7,262 nt of DNA from Methanomicrobiales archaeon (GCA_013415575.1 JAAEES010000053.1:1-7262), one strand, 5' to 3'; numbered from the stretch's first letter, positions 1 through 6,805 are shown. Made by a program: numbers and translations. The notes: generated by a model from the sequence alone, not told the origin.

Positions 1-31
1 ATACGGTTCAGCGATTTCTACAGGCTTTCCC

Positions 32-1354
32 CTATCCCCCGCCGCCCCGTTTCACCAGATCGGCCGCCGCGGCAGATGCTCCCCTGATGACTTCCTCCTG
101 CCAGGGGATGACCCGATCCTTCATCAGGATGTCACCATGGCAGATGACGGTCCGGACAGCGGATCCGGAGCAGGAGTATACCAGGTTCGAGTCAGGGTTA
201 TGCAACGGCGTATTGCATACCGCGTTCCGGTCGACGAGGATGATATCCGCCGGCTCTCCGGGTGCAATGGTTCCGTTCCCCAGGCCGAGCGCCCGTGCAC
301 CGCCCGCAGTTGCCATGGACAGGGCCTCGGATGCGGGGAGGAGCGTCTGCGAGTTCCAGGAGAACTTCTGGAGGAGGGCTGCGGTCTTCATCTCCTCAAA
401 AAGGTCGAGGTTGTTGTTTGACGCGCAGCCATCGGTTCCGAGCGTCACGTTCACGCCGTTCTCTTTGAGCCAGGGGTAGGGCATCGCCCTTCCGACGGCA
501 AGTTTCATGTTGCTGACCGGATTGTGGGAGACATGCACTCCCCGCTCTCCCAGTAGCGCGCACTCTCCGCGATCGAGCCAGCAGCAGTGGGCGGCCACGG
601 TCCGGGGGGTCAGGATGCCGCAGTCATCAAGAATCTGCACCGGCCGACGCCCCCGCTGCTGTACCGCATCGGATATCTCCTTCCCGGTCTCGCCGAGATG
701 GATGTGGACGGGGATCTGTTCGCGGGCGCTCAGTCCTGCACACCACCGGAGGCTTTCTTCAGATACCGTATAGACGGCGTGGGGCCCCAGCGCCGGCTGT
801 ATCTTCGGGTTTCCCATCGCCCGGATTGATGCGACCAGATGTTCGGTCGCCTTCATCTCACGTTCGCGACGGTCCGGGTCAAAGAGATCGATGAACCCGT
901 AGGAGAGCACGGCTTTGAGACCGGATTCGGCGACAGCCCGCGCTGCATCCTCCATGAAGAAGTACATGTCCGAGAAAGCGATCGTTCCGCTGCGGATCAT
1001 CTCCAGGCAGGCGAGACGGGTTCCCCAGTAGACGTCATCACCGGTCAGGAGGGCCTCGAGCGGCCAGATCTTCTCCGAGAGCCAGGTCTGGAGGGGAAGA
1101 TCGTCGGCATAGCCGCGCATCAGCGACATTCCTGCATGGGTGTGGGTGTTGACCAGCCCGGGTATGGCCATGAACTTCGTACCCGCGATGCGCAAATCCG
1201 CGTCATCCCGGAAGGCCCGTCCGATCCCCTCGCCCGCGGCCTCGATGATCCCGCTGCTGTTGATGAAAATATCACGGTGACCCTGGCGGGTAAGGACATC
1301 TTCGATAAGAATTGAACCGCGCTTTTCCGGAAATTCTTCGATCCCTTCTGTCAT
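32..1354 (-). CDS. dadD: 5'-deoxyadenosine / methylthioadenosine / SAH deaminase (amidohydrolase superfamily)
   Basis: This 440-residue amidohydrolase should deaminate 5'-deoxyadenosine, 5'-methylthioadenosine or S-adenosylhomocysteine to the inosine form in the cytoplasm. Visible metal-site motifs are HTH (H71, H73), HIHLGE (H217/H219, E222), AHCCW (H256) and LGTDG (D308). These match the metal ligands and the catalytic Glu/His/Asp of MtaD/SahH-type deaminases. The N-terminal strand SILIEDVL and the C-terminal segment GEPADIILVD are the usual small beta domain flanking the barrel. The ATG overlaps the stop codon of the upstream phosphorylase gene (ATGA), and GGGGGA lies about 6 bases before it, so translation is probably coupled. 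The family is well characterised in Methanocaldococcus as DadD. The preferred substrate cannot be read from sequence. In methanogens 5'-deoxyadenosine from radical SAM enzymes is a major candidate. The C-terminus ends in an unremarkable Gly run. Confidence 0.9.
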   Translation of the reverse strand: MTEGIEEFPEKRGSILIEDVLTRQGHRDIFINSSGIIEAAGEGIGRAFRDDADLRIAGTKFMAIPGLVNTHTHAGMSLMRGYADDLPLQTWLSEKIWPLEALLTGDDVYWGTRLACLEMIRSGTIAFSDMYFFMEDAARAVAESGLKAVLSYGFIDLFDPDRREREMKATEHLVASIRAMGNPKIQPALGPHAVYTVSEESLRWCAGLSAREQIPVHIHLGETGKEISDAVQQRGRRPVQILDDCGILTPRTVAAHCCWLDRGECALLGERGVHVSHNPVSNMKLAVGRAMPYPWLKENGVNVTLGTDGCASNNNLDLFEEMKTAALLQKFSWNSQTLLPASEALSMATAGGARALGLGNGTIAPGEPADIILVDRNAVCNTPLHNPDSNLVYSCSGSAVRTVICHGDILMKDRVIPWQEEVIRGASAAAADLVKRGGGG

Positions 1355-2022
1355 GACATTCCCCCGATAATACGTCCGACTATTCCGCTGGTCCGCTCCC
1401 GGTGCGCTGCCGCAGAGGCAAGGATGTGATCATAGGTCAGGGCCTCATCCGATAGTCCGTTGGCGTAGTTGTCGATGGTGCAGAGCGCGGCAACCTCCAT
1501 TCCGAGCTCGATGGCCAGCGTTGCCTCCGAAGCGATGGTCATGCCGACGACATCAGCTGCCCGGGCGAGGGCCTGCACCTCGGCAATGGTCTCGATCCGT
1601 GGCCCTGGGGTCTGGACGTAGATTCCGCCGAACCGTGCTTCGGGGATGGTCGTGGCAAGCTGCTGCATGAGTGAGGGCGAAAATCCAGGGTGGACATGCC
1701 GGATCCGGTTCTCGTGAATGGAAGGGATAGTGGCGCTGCTGGCATAATCGTCCGGGATGATCAGCGAGCCCGGGGGGATCTCCCGGTGCAGCGATCCAGC
1801 CGAGCCGATGGTGACAACCCGTGTCACCCCGAGAATGGCGAGCGCCGCAAGGTGGGACCGGAAGTTGATGCGGTGCGGGGGCCGCTCTCCCTGATGACGG
1901 AGGAGGAGCTTAATATCCCCGCAAAAAACTTCGGAATTCCCAAACGGTGTATGCACCACTTTTTTTTCAAGTTCCGGCAGTTCTGCGTACAGGAGGCTTG
2001 TCCCTCCGATGATACCGAGCAT
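1351..2022 (-). CDS. S-methyl-5'-thioinosine / 6-oxopurine nucleoside phosphorylase (MTAP/PNP family)
   Basis: This enzyme should split methylthioinosine, 5'-deoxyinosine or inosine with phosphate to give hypoxanthine and a sugar 1-phosphate, acting after DadD. The family pattern is clear: IIGGTS (residues 4-9, phosphate loop), a RHQGERPPHRINFRSH region (42-57), TPGPRIET (138-145), VVGMT (159-163) and TIDNYANG (182-189). The last carries Asn where adenine-specific human MTAP has the Asp pair of TDYDCW, which suggests a 6-oxopurine substrate. I chose the ATG at 2022 because AAGGAAGGTG sits 5 bases before it and MLGIIGG is the normal family start. The frame stays open upstream to 2106, and another ATG at 2043 has no ribosome binding site. 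The resulting 223 residues are short for a family usually around 240-280. It overlaps dadD by 4 bases. TPGPR instead of the common EGPR or QGPR is unusual. Family assignment is firm, and substrate is inferred from context. Confidence 0.85.
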   Translation of the reverse strand: MLGIIGGTSLLYAELPELEKKVVHTPFGNSEVFCGDIKLLLRHQGERPPHRINFRSHLAALAILGVTRVVTIGSAGSLHREIPPGSLIIPDDYASSATIPSIHENRIRHVHPGFSPSLMQQLATTIPEARFGGIYVQTPGPRIETIAEVQALARAADVVGMTIASEATLAIELGMEVAALCTIDNYANGLSDEALTYDHILASAAAHRERTSGIVGRIIGGMS

Positions 2023-2141
2023 CTCCGCACCTTCCTTATCCATTATAGTGAGATCAGGGCATGATGGTATCATTTTCGATCCAGGGTTCCGACCATCATC
2101 CCGCAAGATGTTTTTGCCCCGGCCCCCCAGATCTCAGTACT
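2023..2141. promoter_or_regulatory. Divergent promoter region with inverted repeats
   Basis: This 119-bp spacer separates the phosphorylase gene (left, minus strand) from pncB (right, plus strand). For the minus-strand gene, a weak BRE/TATA-like stretch reading CGAAAATGATAC on that strand covers about 2069-2080. It would give a start near 2045 and a leader of roughly 20 bases containing the ribosome binding site. For pncB no ribosome binding site is seen, and only a weak GATGTTTTTG at 2108-2117 lies at a distance suited to a leaderless start. A palindrome ATGAT-GGT-ATCAT occupies 2061-2073, and ATGATGGT at 2061-2068 recurs inverted as ACCATCAT at 2092-2099. The repeats are certain. The promoter calls are tentative. 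Confidence 0.45.
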
Positions 2142-3272
2142 ATGGGCCGGTTTGCCACCATTGACGATGATGCCATCCGCAGGGGAGAATGCACCGACAT
2201 CTACTTTATACGGACCGAAGAGGTCCTCCGGTCATCAGGAAGGAATCCGCGGGTTGCCATGGAGGTGACTGCCTCTGCCCTGCCGGATGCATGGGGGATC
2301 GTCTGCGGTCTCGATGACGTGATCGGTCTTTTCGAAGGGCTGCCGCTGACAGTCGAGGCGATGCCGGAAGGATCGGTCTTCTACCCTGGTGAACCGGTGG
2401 TCAGAATCGAGGGATCCTACACGGAATTTGCCCGCTACGAGACAGCGGTACTCGGCTTTCTCTGCCACGCCTCCGGGATTGCAACTGCAGCGGCGCACAT
2501 CAGGCAGCTGGCAGGGAGGCGGGCGATCTACTCCTTCGGGTCGCGCCGGCAGCACCCGGCAATTGCCCGGATGGTCGAGCGGGCGGCATGGATCGGGGGA
2601 GTCGATGGGGTGAGCAATACCGGTGCTCCTGACGGCATCCCCCTGGTGGGGACCATGCCCCATTCGTTTGTGATGTGCTATCCGGATATCGGTGAGGCAT
2701 TTTCTGCATTTGACCGACATACCGCTCCCGATATCCCGCGGATCTTCCTCTGTGATACCTGGTGTGATGAGAAGCGGGAATCCCTGACCGGTGCGCGCTG
2801 CGGGGCGGAGGGAGTGCGGATCGACACCCCCCGCTCACGGAGGGGAAACATGCGGGCGATCCTCGAAGAGGTACGGTGGGAGCTTGATATGGGGGGGTAC
2901 CGTGATGTACGGATCGTGCTCTCGGGAGGGATCACCCGGGAAGATATTATCGCCTACCGCGACATCGTTGACGCCTTTGGCGTCGGTGGAGCAATCGCCA
3001 ATGCCCCGGTGGTCGATTTTGCCATGGACATCGTCTCCATCGACGGGATTCCCTGCGCAAAACGGGGGAAGAAGAGCGGGACGAAGCAGGTATGGCAGCT
3101 CCCCGGGGAGAAACACCAGGTACTGCCCGCCAATCAGCCCGGCCCGGCCGGTGGCCTGCCCCTCATTGAGACCTGCATCCGTGACGGAATGGTGCTGCGG
3201 CGCCCGTCCATTGCCGAAGCACGTGAACGGGTTGCAGCGTTCGTCCGGACGACAGCCCCCTCCTTTGTCTGA
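2142..3272 (+). CDS. pncB: Nicotinate phosphoribosyltransferase, archaeal type
   Basis: This 376-residue enzyme should join nicotinate and PRPP to give nicotinate mononucleotide in the Preiss-Handler route to NAD. Visible family motifs include the N-terminal CTDIYF (17-22), FGSRRQHPAI (132-141), VSNT (157-160), GTMPHSF (170-176), DEKRES (209-214), VRIDTPRSRRG (225-235), EEVRWEL (242-248), VLSGGI (259-264) for phosphate binding, and FAMDIVSIDG followed by KRGKKSG (307-313). I chose the ATG at 2142 because MGRFATIDDD is the usual family start. The 27 in-frame codons upstream (from 2061) look non-coding and overlap the repeats. No ribosome binding site precedes it, so the mRNA may be leaderless. 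The C-terminal segment after residue 313 lacks the cysteine quartet of the zinc-knuckle domain described in the Thermoplasma enzyme. It is divergent from the purine salvage pair. The assignment is secure at family level. Confidence 0.92.
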   Translation: MGRFATIDDDAIRRGECTDIYFIRTEEVLRSSGRNPRVAMEVTASALPDAWGIVCGLDDVIGLFEGLPLTVEAMPEGSVFYPGEPVVRIEGSYTEFARYETAVLGFLCHASGIATAAAHIRQLAGRRAIYSFGSRRQHPAIARMVERAAWIGGVDGVSNTGAPDGIPLVGTMPHSFVMCYPDIGEAFSAFDRHTAPDIPRIFLCDTWCDEKRESLTGARCGAEGVRIDTPRSRRGNMRAILEEVRWELDMGGYRDVRIVLSGGITREDIIAYRDIVDAFGVGGAIANAPVVDFAMDIVSIDGIPCAKRGKKSGTKQVWQLPGEKHQVLPANQPGPAGGLPLIETCIRDGMVLRRPSIAEARERVAAFVRTTAPSFV

Positions 3273-3299
3273 CAGAGTGCAGGAAGGAGCGGAACCAGA

Positions 3300-3316
3300 G
3301 AAATAATTCTATATCC
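3300..3316 (+). promoter_or_regulatory. BRE/TATA promoter of tRNA-Ala
   Basis: GAAATAATTCTATATCC is a good archaeal BRE/TATA element, with the TATA core TTCTATAT at 3307-3314. It lies about 30 bases before the mature tRNA 5' end, so transcription would start a few bases upstream of it. It follows pncB, which ends at 3272 with no T-run between them. Confidence 0.7.
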
Positions 3317-3340
3317 CATGGACACCTACCTAGAAGGAGC

Positions 3341-3412
3341 GGGCCGATAGATCAGAGGAAGATCGCTTCCTTGGCATGGAAGAGGCCGCGGGTTCAATTC
3401 CCGCTCGGTCCA
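3341..3412 (+). tRNA. tRNA-Ala (anticodon GGC)
   Basis: A complete 72-base cloverleaf can be folded by eye. The acceptor stem is GGGCCGA with TCGGTCC (3405-3411), including the G3-U70 wobble that identifies alanine tRNA. The D stem is GATC/GATC, and the anticodon stem is CTTCC/GGAAG with loop TTGGCAT. The anticodon GGC at 3373-3375 reads GCC/GCU. The T stem is GCGGG/CCCGC with loop TTCAATT. The discriminator is A at 3412. CCA is not encoded, so it is added after transcription. There is no intron. A TATA box lies upstream and a T-run follows at 3420-3426, so this is a stand-alone transcription unit. Confidence 0.97.
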
Positions 3413-3429
3413 TGTATTCTTTTTTTCCG
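3413..3429 (+). terminator. T-run terminator after tRNA-Ala
   Basis: Seven consecutive T at 3420-3426, in a TTC-T7-CC setting just 7 bases past the tRNA 3' end, match the oligo-T termination signals of archaeal RNA polymerase. No hairpin precedes the run apart from the tRNA itself. Confidence 0.65.
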
Positions 3430-3438
3430 TATGTCAAA

Positions 3439-3462
3439 TCGGAGGATTTTTAGTATCTCCGA
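3439..3462 (+). promoter_or_regulatory. Putative DUF47-pit promoter inside an inverted repeat
   Basis: TCGGAG (3439-3444) and its exact inverse CTCCGA (3457-3462) flank GATTTTTAGTAT, which contains the best TATA-like sequence upstream of the DUF47 start at 3484. The spacing predicts a transcript start around 3476-3484. The start codon has no nearby ribosome binding site, which agrees with a leaderless or nearly leaderless mRNA. The position suggests an operator that could block TBP/TFB binding. A simple RNA hairpin is unlikely if transcription starts downstream of it. The repeat is certain, and its role is inferred. Confidence 0.45.
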
Positions 3463-3483
3463 GAGTATCAGCCTTGATCATCC

Positions 3484-4113
3484 GTGGGATTAAAAGAGTG
3501 GCTCATACCACAGGACAAACAGTTTTTCGATCTCTTCGACAGGCTGGCGGCTGTTGTCGTAGTGGCATCGTACCGTCTCGTTGACCTCGTCGATGATTTT
3601 ACCGATGTGAAATCCAAGGTCGACAACCTTGAGCGTCTTGAGCATGACGGAGATAAAATCACCCATGAGATCTACGAGCACCTGAACCGGACTTTCATCA
3701 CCCCTCTCGATCCCGAGGACATCTCGAAACTTGCTTCAGCGCTCGATGATGTCCTGGACTACATCGAAGGCACTGCACAGAGGATGTATAACTATGGGAT
3801 TACCGATACCGACGCCTACATGGTCGAACTTGCCAAACTCATTCAGCTCTCGGTGGTCGAACTTGAGGATGCGGTCAAGGGGATCCGGACCATGAAGAAC
3901 CCCCACCAGATCGAGCATCGCTGCATCGAGGTGAACCGGCTCGAGAATCTTGCAGATGATATCCTTGCCCATGCCATCAATGACCTCTTCAGGACAGAGG
4001 ATCCGATTGCCATCATCAAACAGAAGGATGTATACGAATACCTCGAGATCGCTACCGATAAGTGCGAGGATGCTGCAAACGTCCTCTCAGACATCGCCAT
4101 CCGCCACTCGTGA
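3484..4113 (+). CDS. DUF47 / PhoU-like phosphate transport regulator
   Basis: This 209-residue, mostly helical soluble protein belongs to the DUF47 (PhoU-like) family, whose members commonly sit directly before PiT phosphate permeases (the orfA-pit arrangement of Sinorhizobium). The hallmark segment TFITPLDPEDISKLASALDD (70-89) is followed by VLDYIEG. E/D-x3-D motifs typical of PhoU metal-binding helices occur at E53/D57, E154/D158 and E188/D192. The start is GTG at 3484. An in-frame TGA lies only three codons upstream, so no longer version exists. Its stop is 5 bases before the pit ATG, with the pit ribosome binding site overlapping it. The expected role is controlling or assisting the permease. 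The mechanism is not established for this family, and direct DNA binding is not suggested by the sequence. Confidence 0.9.
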   Translation: MGLKEWLIPQDKQFFDLFDRLAAVVVVASYRLVDLVDDFTDVKSKVDNLERLEHDGDKITHEIYEHLNRTFITPLDPEDISKLASALDDVLDYIEGTAQRMYNYGITDTDAYMVELAKLIQLSVVELEDAVKGIRTMKNPHQIEHRCIEVNRLENLADDILAHAINDLFRTEDPIAIIKQKDVYEYLEIATDKCEDAANVLSDIAIRHS

Positions 4114-4118
4114 GGGAC

Positions 4119-5297
4119 ATGGAACCGCTGCTGATTACAGGGATCGTTCTCGCCCTCGTTTTTAATTTTGTTAACGGCCTCAATGACGCTGCAAATTCCA
4201 TTGCAACCGTTGTGGCGACCCGGGTACTCACACCCCTGCAGGCGGTTCTCCTCGCTGCTTTTTTCAACATGGTCGGCCCCCTCGTGTTCACCACCGTAGT
4301 GGCAAAGACCATTGGGAAGGGGATTGTGAGCCCGGGGTTCATGACCACCCAGGTCATCCTGATCGGACTGTTTTCCGCGGTTCTCTGGGTTGTTATCTCC
4401 TCCTATTCGGGTATTCCGATATCAGCAAGTCATGCCCTGGTAGGTGGCCTGATTGGTTCTGCCGCTGCCTATGCCGGGCTCCAGGCCATCCTCTGGCCTG
4501 CGGCAGGAACTGTCGTCTGGCTGGTAGTGTATGCCGCTGTCGGGGCTGCAGCAGGGGGCCTCATCCTTGCAATCCTCGGATATCTGAAAGGAGAGGAGAA
4601 CCTGTATCCCATCATCGGACTCGGCGCGCTCTGTGGGATTGCCCTCATTATTCCTCTCGTTACCATCACCAGGATTCTCCCTGTCAGCGGAATCCTTGCC
4701 ATCCTGATATTCATCGTGGTAGCCCCGGTTATCGGGCTGCTCGCCGCATTCCTCATCAGCATCCTGGTCGTCCGTCTCTTCCGCCACAGAAACAGCAGGA
4801 CCATGAATTTCCTGTTCCGGAAACTCCAGCTCCTGTCTGCATCATTCTACAGTATCGGCCACGGGAGCAATGATGCCCAGAATGCCATGGGAGTCATCAC
4901 CGCCATCCTTGTAGCAGGAGGGCTGCTTTCCGAGTTCATCGTTCCGCTCTGGGTTATCATGATCTCGGGCCTGTCAATCGCGCTCGGCACCTTCCTCGGC
5001 GGCTGGCGGGTGGTGGAGACGATGGCCACCAAGATCACCAAGCTCCGCCCCTACCAGGGGTTCTGTGCAGAGACGGGGGGTGGGGTGGTTCTCGCGTTCG
5101 TGACAGCATTTGGTATCCCGGTATCCACGACCCATGCCATCAGCGGGTCGATCATGGGTGTCGGGGCCTCGCGGGGTTACTCCGCTGTCCAGTGGGGGGT
5201 CGTCAGGAGGATCGTCGCCGCATGGATCCTCACCATCCCCCTGACCGCGATTTTTGCCTACGTGGCATTCCTCTTCTCATTCTGGCTTCTCGGCTGA
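4119..5297 (+). CDS. pit: PiT-family inorganic phosphate permease
   Basis: This 392-residue membrane protein should import inorganic phosphate with Na+ or H+. It shows the inverted duplication of the PiT family. The first signature GLNDAANSIATVV starts at residue 20, and the second GHGSNDAQNAMG covers about 247-258. Later signature pieces are ISASHALVGG in the first half and VSTTHAISGSIMGVG in the second. About ten to twelve hydrophobic segments are visible, with a basic cytoplasmic-type linker near 221-237 (FRHRNSRTMNF). I chose the ATG at 4119 because residue 1 starts just before the first membrane segment. GAGGG overlaps the DUF47 stop just upstream, which indicates translational coupling. 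The frame is open to 4062, but that part lies inside DUF47. The gene ends 12 bases before the convergent nth stop, with no clear T-run terminator. Confidence 0.94.
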   Translation: MEPLLITGIVLALVFNFVNGLNDAANSIATVVATRVLTPLQAVLLAAFFNMVGPLVFTTVVAKTIGKGIVSPGFMTTQVILIGLFSAVLWVVISSYSGIPISASHALVGGLIGSAAAYAGLQAILWPAAGTVVWLVVYAAVGAAAGGLILAILGYLKGEENLYPIIGLGALCGIALIIPLVTITRILPVSGILAILIFIVVAPVIGLLAAFLISILVVRLFRHRNSRTMNFLFRKLQLLSASFYSIGHGSNDAQNAMGVITAILVAGGLLSEFIVPLWVIMISGLSIALGTFLGGWRVVETMATKITKLRPYQGFCAETGGGVVLAFVTAFGIPVSTTHAISGSIMGVGASRGYSAVQWGVVRRIVAAWILTIPLTAIFAYVAFLFSFWLLG

Positions 5298-5309
5298 AGG
5301 AAAACCGTG

Positions 5310-5969
5310 TCATCCCGAATCAGGCTGGAACGTCTCATGGTAGTACCGGCAGTCCTCACGGACCGGGCACTCCGGGCATCGCGGCTTCCGGGCCCTGCAT
5401 ATAGCCCGTCCGTGCCGGATCAGGACGTAGTTGATATCCCCCCAGCACTCCGCAGGAAAGAGGGCCATGAGGTCCTGCTCGATCGCATCGGCACTGATCT
5501 CCCCGGTAAACCCAATACGGCGGGAGACCCGCGCCACATGGGTATCGACCGCGATTCCCGTATCGATGCCGAAGGCATGGGAGAGAACAATATTTGCCGT
5601 CTTCCTTCCCACACCCGGGAGCGTGATGAGTTCTTCCATCGTCCTCGGCACCTCCCCTCCATACTCCTCCACCAGTTTCCAGGCTGTCGCCCGGATATTT
5701 CTCGCCTTGGTGCGGTAGAGTCCGATGCTCCTGATCCGGTTCTCGAGATCGCCCACCGGCGCCCCCGCGAGGGCTTCGGGTGTCGGGTACGCTGAGAAGA
5801 GATCTTCCACAATGCCGTTCACTGCACGGTCGGTGGTCTGCGCCGAGAGCATAGTCCCAATCAGTGCCTGGAATGGCGATGAGAAGGGAATGAAGTGCCG
5901 CGGGCCGGGGGTATCATCGTATCGTCCGGAGAGCGTCCGGAAGATCGCCAGGGCTTTGGATCGGAGCAT
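5310..5969 (-). CDS. nth: Endonuclease III (DNA glycosylase / AP lyase)
   Basis: This 219-residue base-excision repair enzyme should remove oxidised pyrimidines and nick AP sites. Motifs are LSAQTTD (41-47) and the helix-hairpin-helix LPGVGRKTANIVL (117-129), with K123 matching the catalytic Lys120 of E. coli Nth. VDTHVARVSRRIG follows, with D142 matching Asp138. The 4Fe-4S motif C-x6-C-x2-C-x5-C is intact at C191, C198, C201 and C207. The ATG at 5969 fits the family N-terminus, and the next Met is at residue 40. No ribosome binding site is possible in the 7 bases separating it from the upstream tRNA-Pro. The transcript therefore probably comes from 5' processing of a tRNA-mRNA precursor or from an internal start. 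It converges with pit. Confidence 0.95.
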   Translation of the reverse strand: MLRSKALAIFRTLSGRYDDTPGPRHFIPFSSPFQALIGTMLSAQTTDRAVNGIVEDLFSAYPTPEALAGAPVGDLENRIRSIGLYRTKARNIRATAWKLVEEYGGEVPRTMEELITLPGVGRKTANIVLSHAFGIDTGIAVDTHVARVSRRIGFTGEISADAIEQDLMALFPAECWGDINYVLIRHGRAICRARKPRCPECPVREDCRYYHETFQPDSG

Positions 5970-5976
5970 GCAGACA

Positions 5977-6051
5977 TGGGGTAGGGCAGATTCGAACTGC
6001 CGTCAAAGCGTCCCAAACGCTCTAGGATGGACCAGGCTACCCTACTACCCC
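5977..6051 (-). tRNA. tRNA-Pro (anticodon UGG)
   Basis: A complete 75-base cloverleaf folds on the minus strand. The acceptor stem GGGGTAG/CTACCCC is perfect. The D arm reads GGGTAGCCTGGTCCATCCT, very like other archaeal proline tRNAs. The anticodon stem is GAGCG/CGCTT (one G-U pair) with loop TTTGGGA. The anticodon TGG lies at 6015-6013. The T stem is GGCAG/CTGCC with loop TTCGAAT, and the discriminator A is at 5977. CCA is not encoded and there is no intron. It lies between pyrH and nth on the same strand. I see no convincing TATA box in the 46 bases between pyrH and the tRNA. Confidence 0.97.
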
Positions 6052-6079
6052 GCAGATGAGATAGAATGTTGGTCGGTTC

Positions 6080-6092
6080 TGGAAAAAAGAGT
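6080..6092 (-). terminator. T-run terminator after pyrH
   Basis: On the minus strand the pyrH stop codon (6100-6098) is followed after 9 bases by CTCTTTTTTCC, with six T at 6088-6083. This is a plausible archaeal oligo-T terminator, or an incomplete one that lets some transcription reach tRNA-Pro and nth. Confidence 0.5.
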
Positions 6093-6097
6093 TGCGT

Positions 6098-6805
6098 TCA
6101 GAGGAGTCTGGCCGGTTTTTGCCCGGTGTCCGTTACCAGGCTCCCGGAATAGCGTCCGGCAAGGAGGGCTTCTTCGAGGTGTTCCGGATTCCGGCCGTCA
6201 ATGACCAGGAGAGGGATCCCGCTCCGCTTCGTTACCTTGGCGGCGACTATATCGATGACGGTGTTCGAACCGGCCGAGAGGGAAGCGGAACCGACTATTT
6301 CCAGCAGCCGGTCCGCGGAAAGGAGATCGAGCCGGCGGGCTGCGGGATCGGTCTTCGGGTCGGCGGTATAGATCCCGTCAACCGAGGTAAGGTTCACCAT
6401 CAGGTCGGCGCCCACCCGTTCGGCGAGCACCGCGGCGACGGCATCGGTCGTTTGTGCCGGGGTGATCCCCCCCATCACCACGATCTTCCCGGTACCGGCC
6501 GCGGCGTACGCATCGGTCTGGTTTTCGGCGACGGCCGGAACGGCGGCATCACCGAGTGCCCCGGCAAGCAGGGTGGCGTTCATCCGGGTGACCAGGATCC
6601 CGATCTCGTCTGACAGGGCATCATCGAGCCCGATCTCCCGGGCAGCGGAAATGTAGCGCCGGGCTTCACCCCCGCCGCCGACAACCACGAACAGTCTCAT
6701 CTGGCGGGAAATCCTGGAAAGAACACCGGCGTAGGCGGAAACCCGGTTCTCCTCAAGGGTGGGAAAGAGTATGGACCCGCCAAGTGAGAGGACGACCTTC
6801 TTCAT
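6098..6805 (-). CDS. pyrH: UMP kinase, archaeal type (amino acid kinase family)
   Basis: This 235-residue kinase should convert UMP to UDP with ATP in pyrimidine nucleotide synthesis. Motifs in order are LSLGGS (6-11), VVGGGGEARRYI (41-52, phosphate binding), DEIGILVTRMNATLL (66-80, UMP site), MGGITPAQTTDA (111-122), LTSVDGIYTADPK (139-151) and AGSNTVIDIVAAK (178-190) followed by KRSGI. The short size and the ITPAQTTDA and TRMNATLL wording fit archaeal PyrH better than bacterial PyrH, aspartate kinase or isopentenyl phosphate kinase. GGGTGA touches the ATG directly and is too close to act as a normal ribosome binding site. A TATA-like TATATG about 28 bases upstream suggests a leaderless mRNA. 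A T-run follows the gene. Confidence 0.92.
   Translation of the reverse strand: MKKVVLSLGGSILFPTLEENRVSAYAGVLSRISRQMRLFVVVGGGGEARRYISAAREIGLDDALSDEIGILVTRMNATLLAGALGDAAVPAVAENQTDAYAAAGTGKIVVMGGITPAQTTDAVAAVLAERVGADLMVNLTSVDGIYTADPKTDPAARRLDLLSADRLLEIVGSASLSAGSNTVIDIVAAKVTKRSGIPLLVIDGRNPEHLEEALLAGRYSGSLVTDTGQKPARLL

Noticed and set aside
839..1315. A 158-codon open frame on the plus strand
   Set aside because: It lies wholly antisense to dadD, has no promoter or ribosome binding site, and its product resembles nothing. GC-rich coding DNA often leaves such mirror frames open.
3283..3342. 10-base direct repeat GAAGGAGCGG at 3283-3292 and 3333-3342
   Set aside because: The second copy straddles the tRNA-Ala 5' end, so half of it is fixed by tRNA sequence. 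There is no integrase, no matching 3' tRNA duplication and no sign of an attachment site.
3341..3462. tRNA-Ala as an insertion site for a mobile element
   Set aside because: The next genes are a normal phosphate uptake operon with the same base composition, and no integrase or repeated tRNA 3' end is present.
5298..5309. Possible shared bidirectional terminator between pit and nth
   Set aside because: The 12-base gap has no T-run on either strand and no clear hairpin.
5307..5795. A 162-codon open frame on the plus strand after pit
   Set aside because: It is antisense to nth, which carries intact catalytic and iron-sulfur motifs.
6092..6613. A 173-codon open frame on the plus strand
   Set aside because: It is antisense to pyrH, whose kinase motifs are unmistakable, and it crosses the pyrH 3' end.
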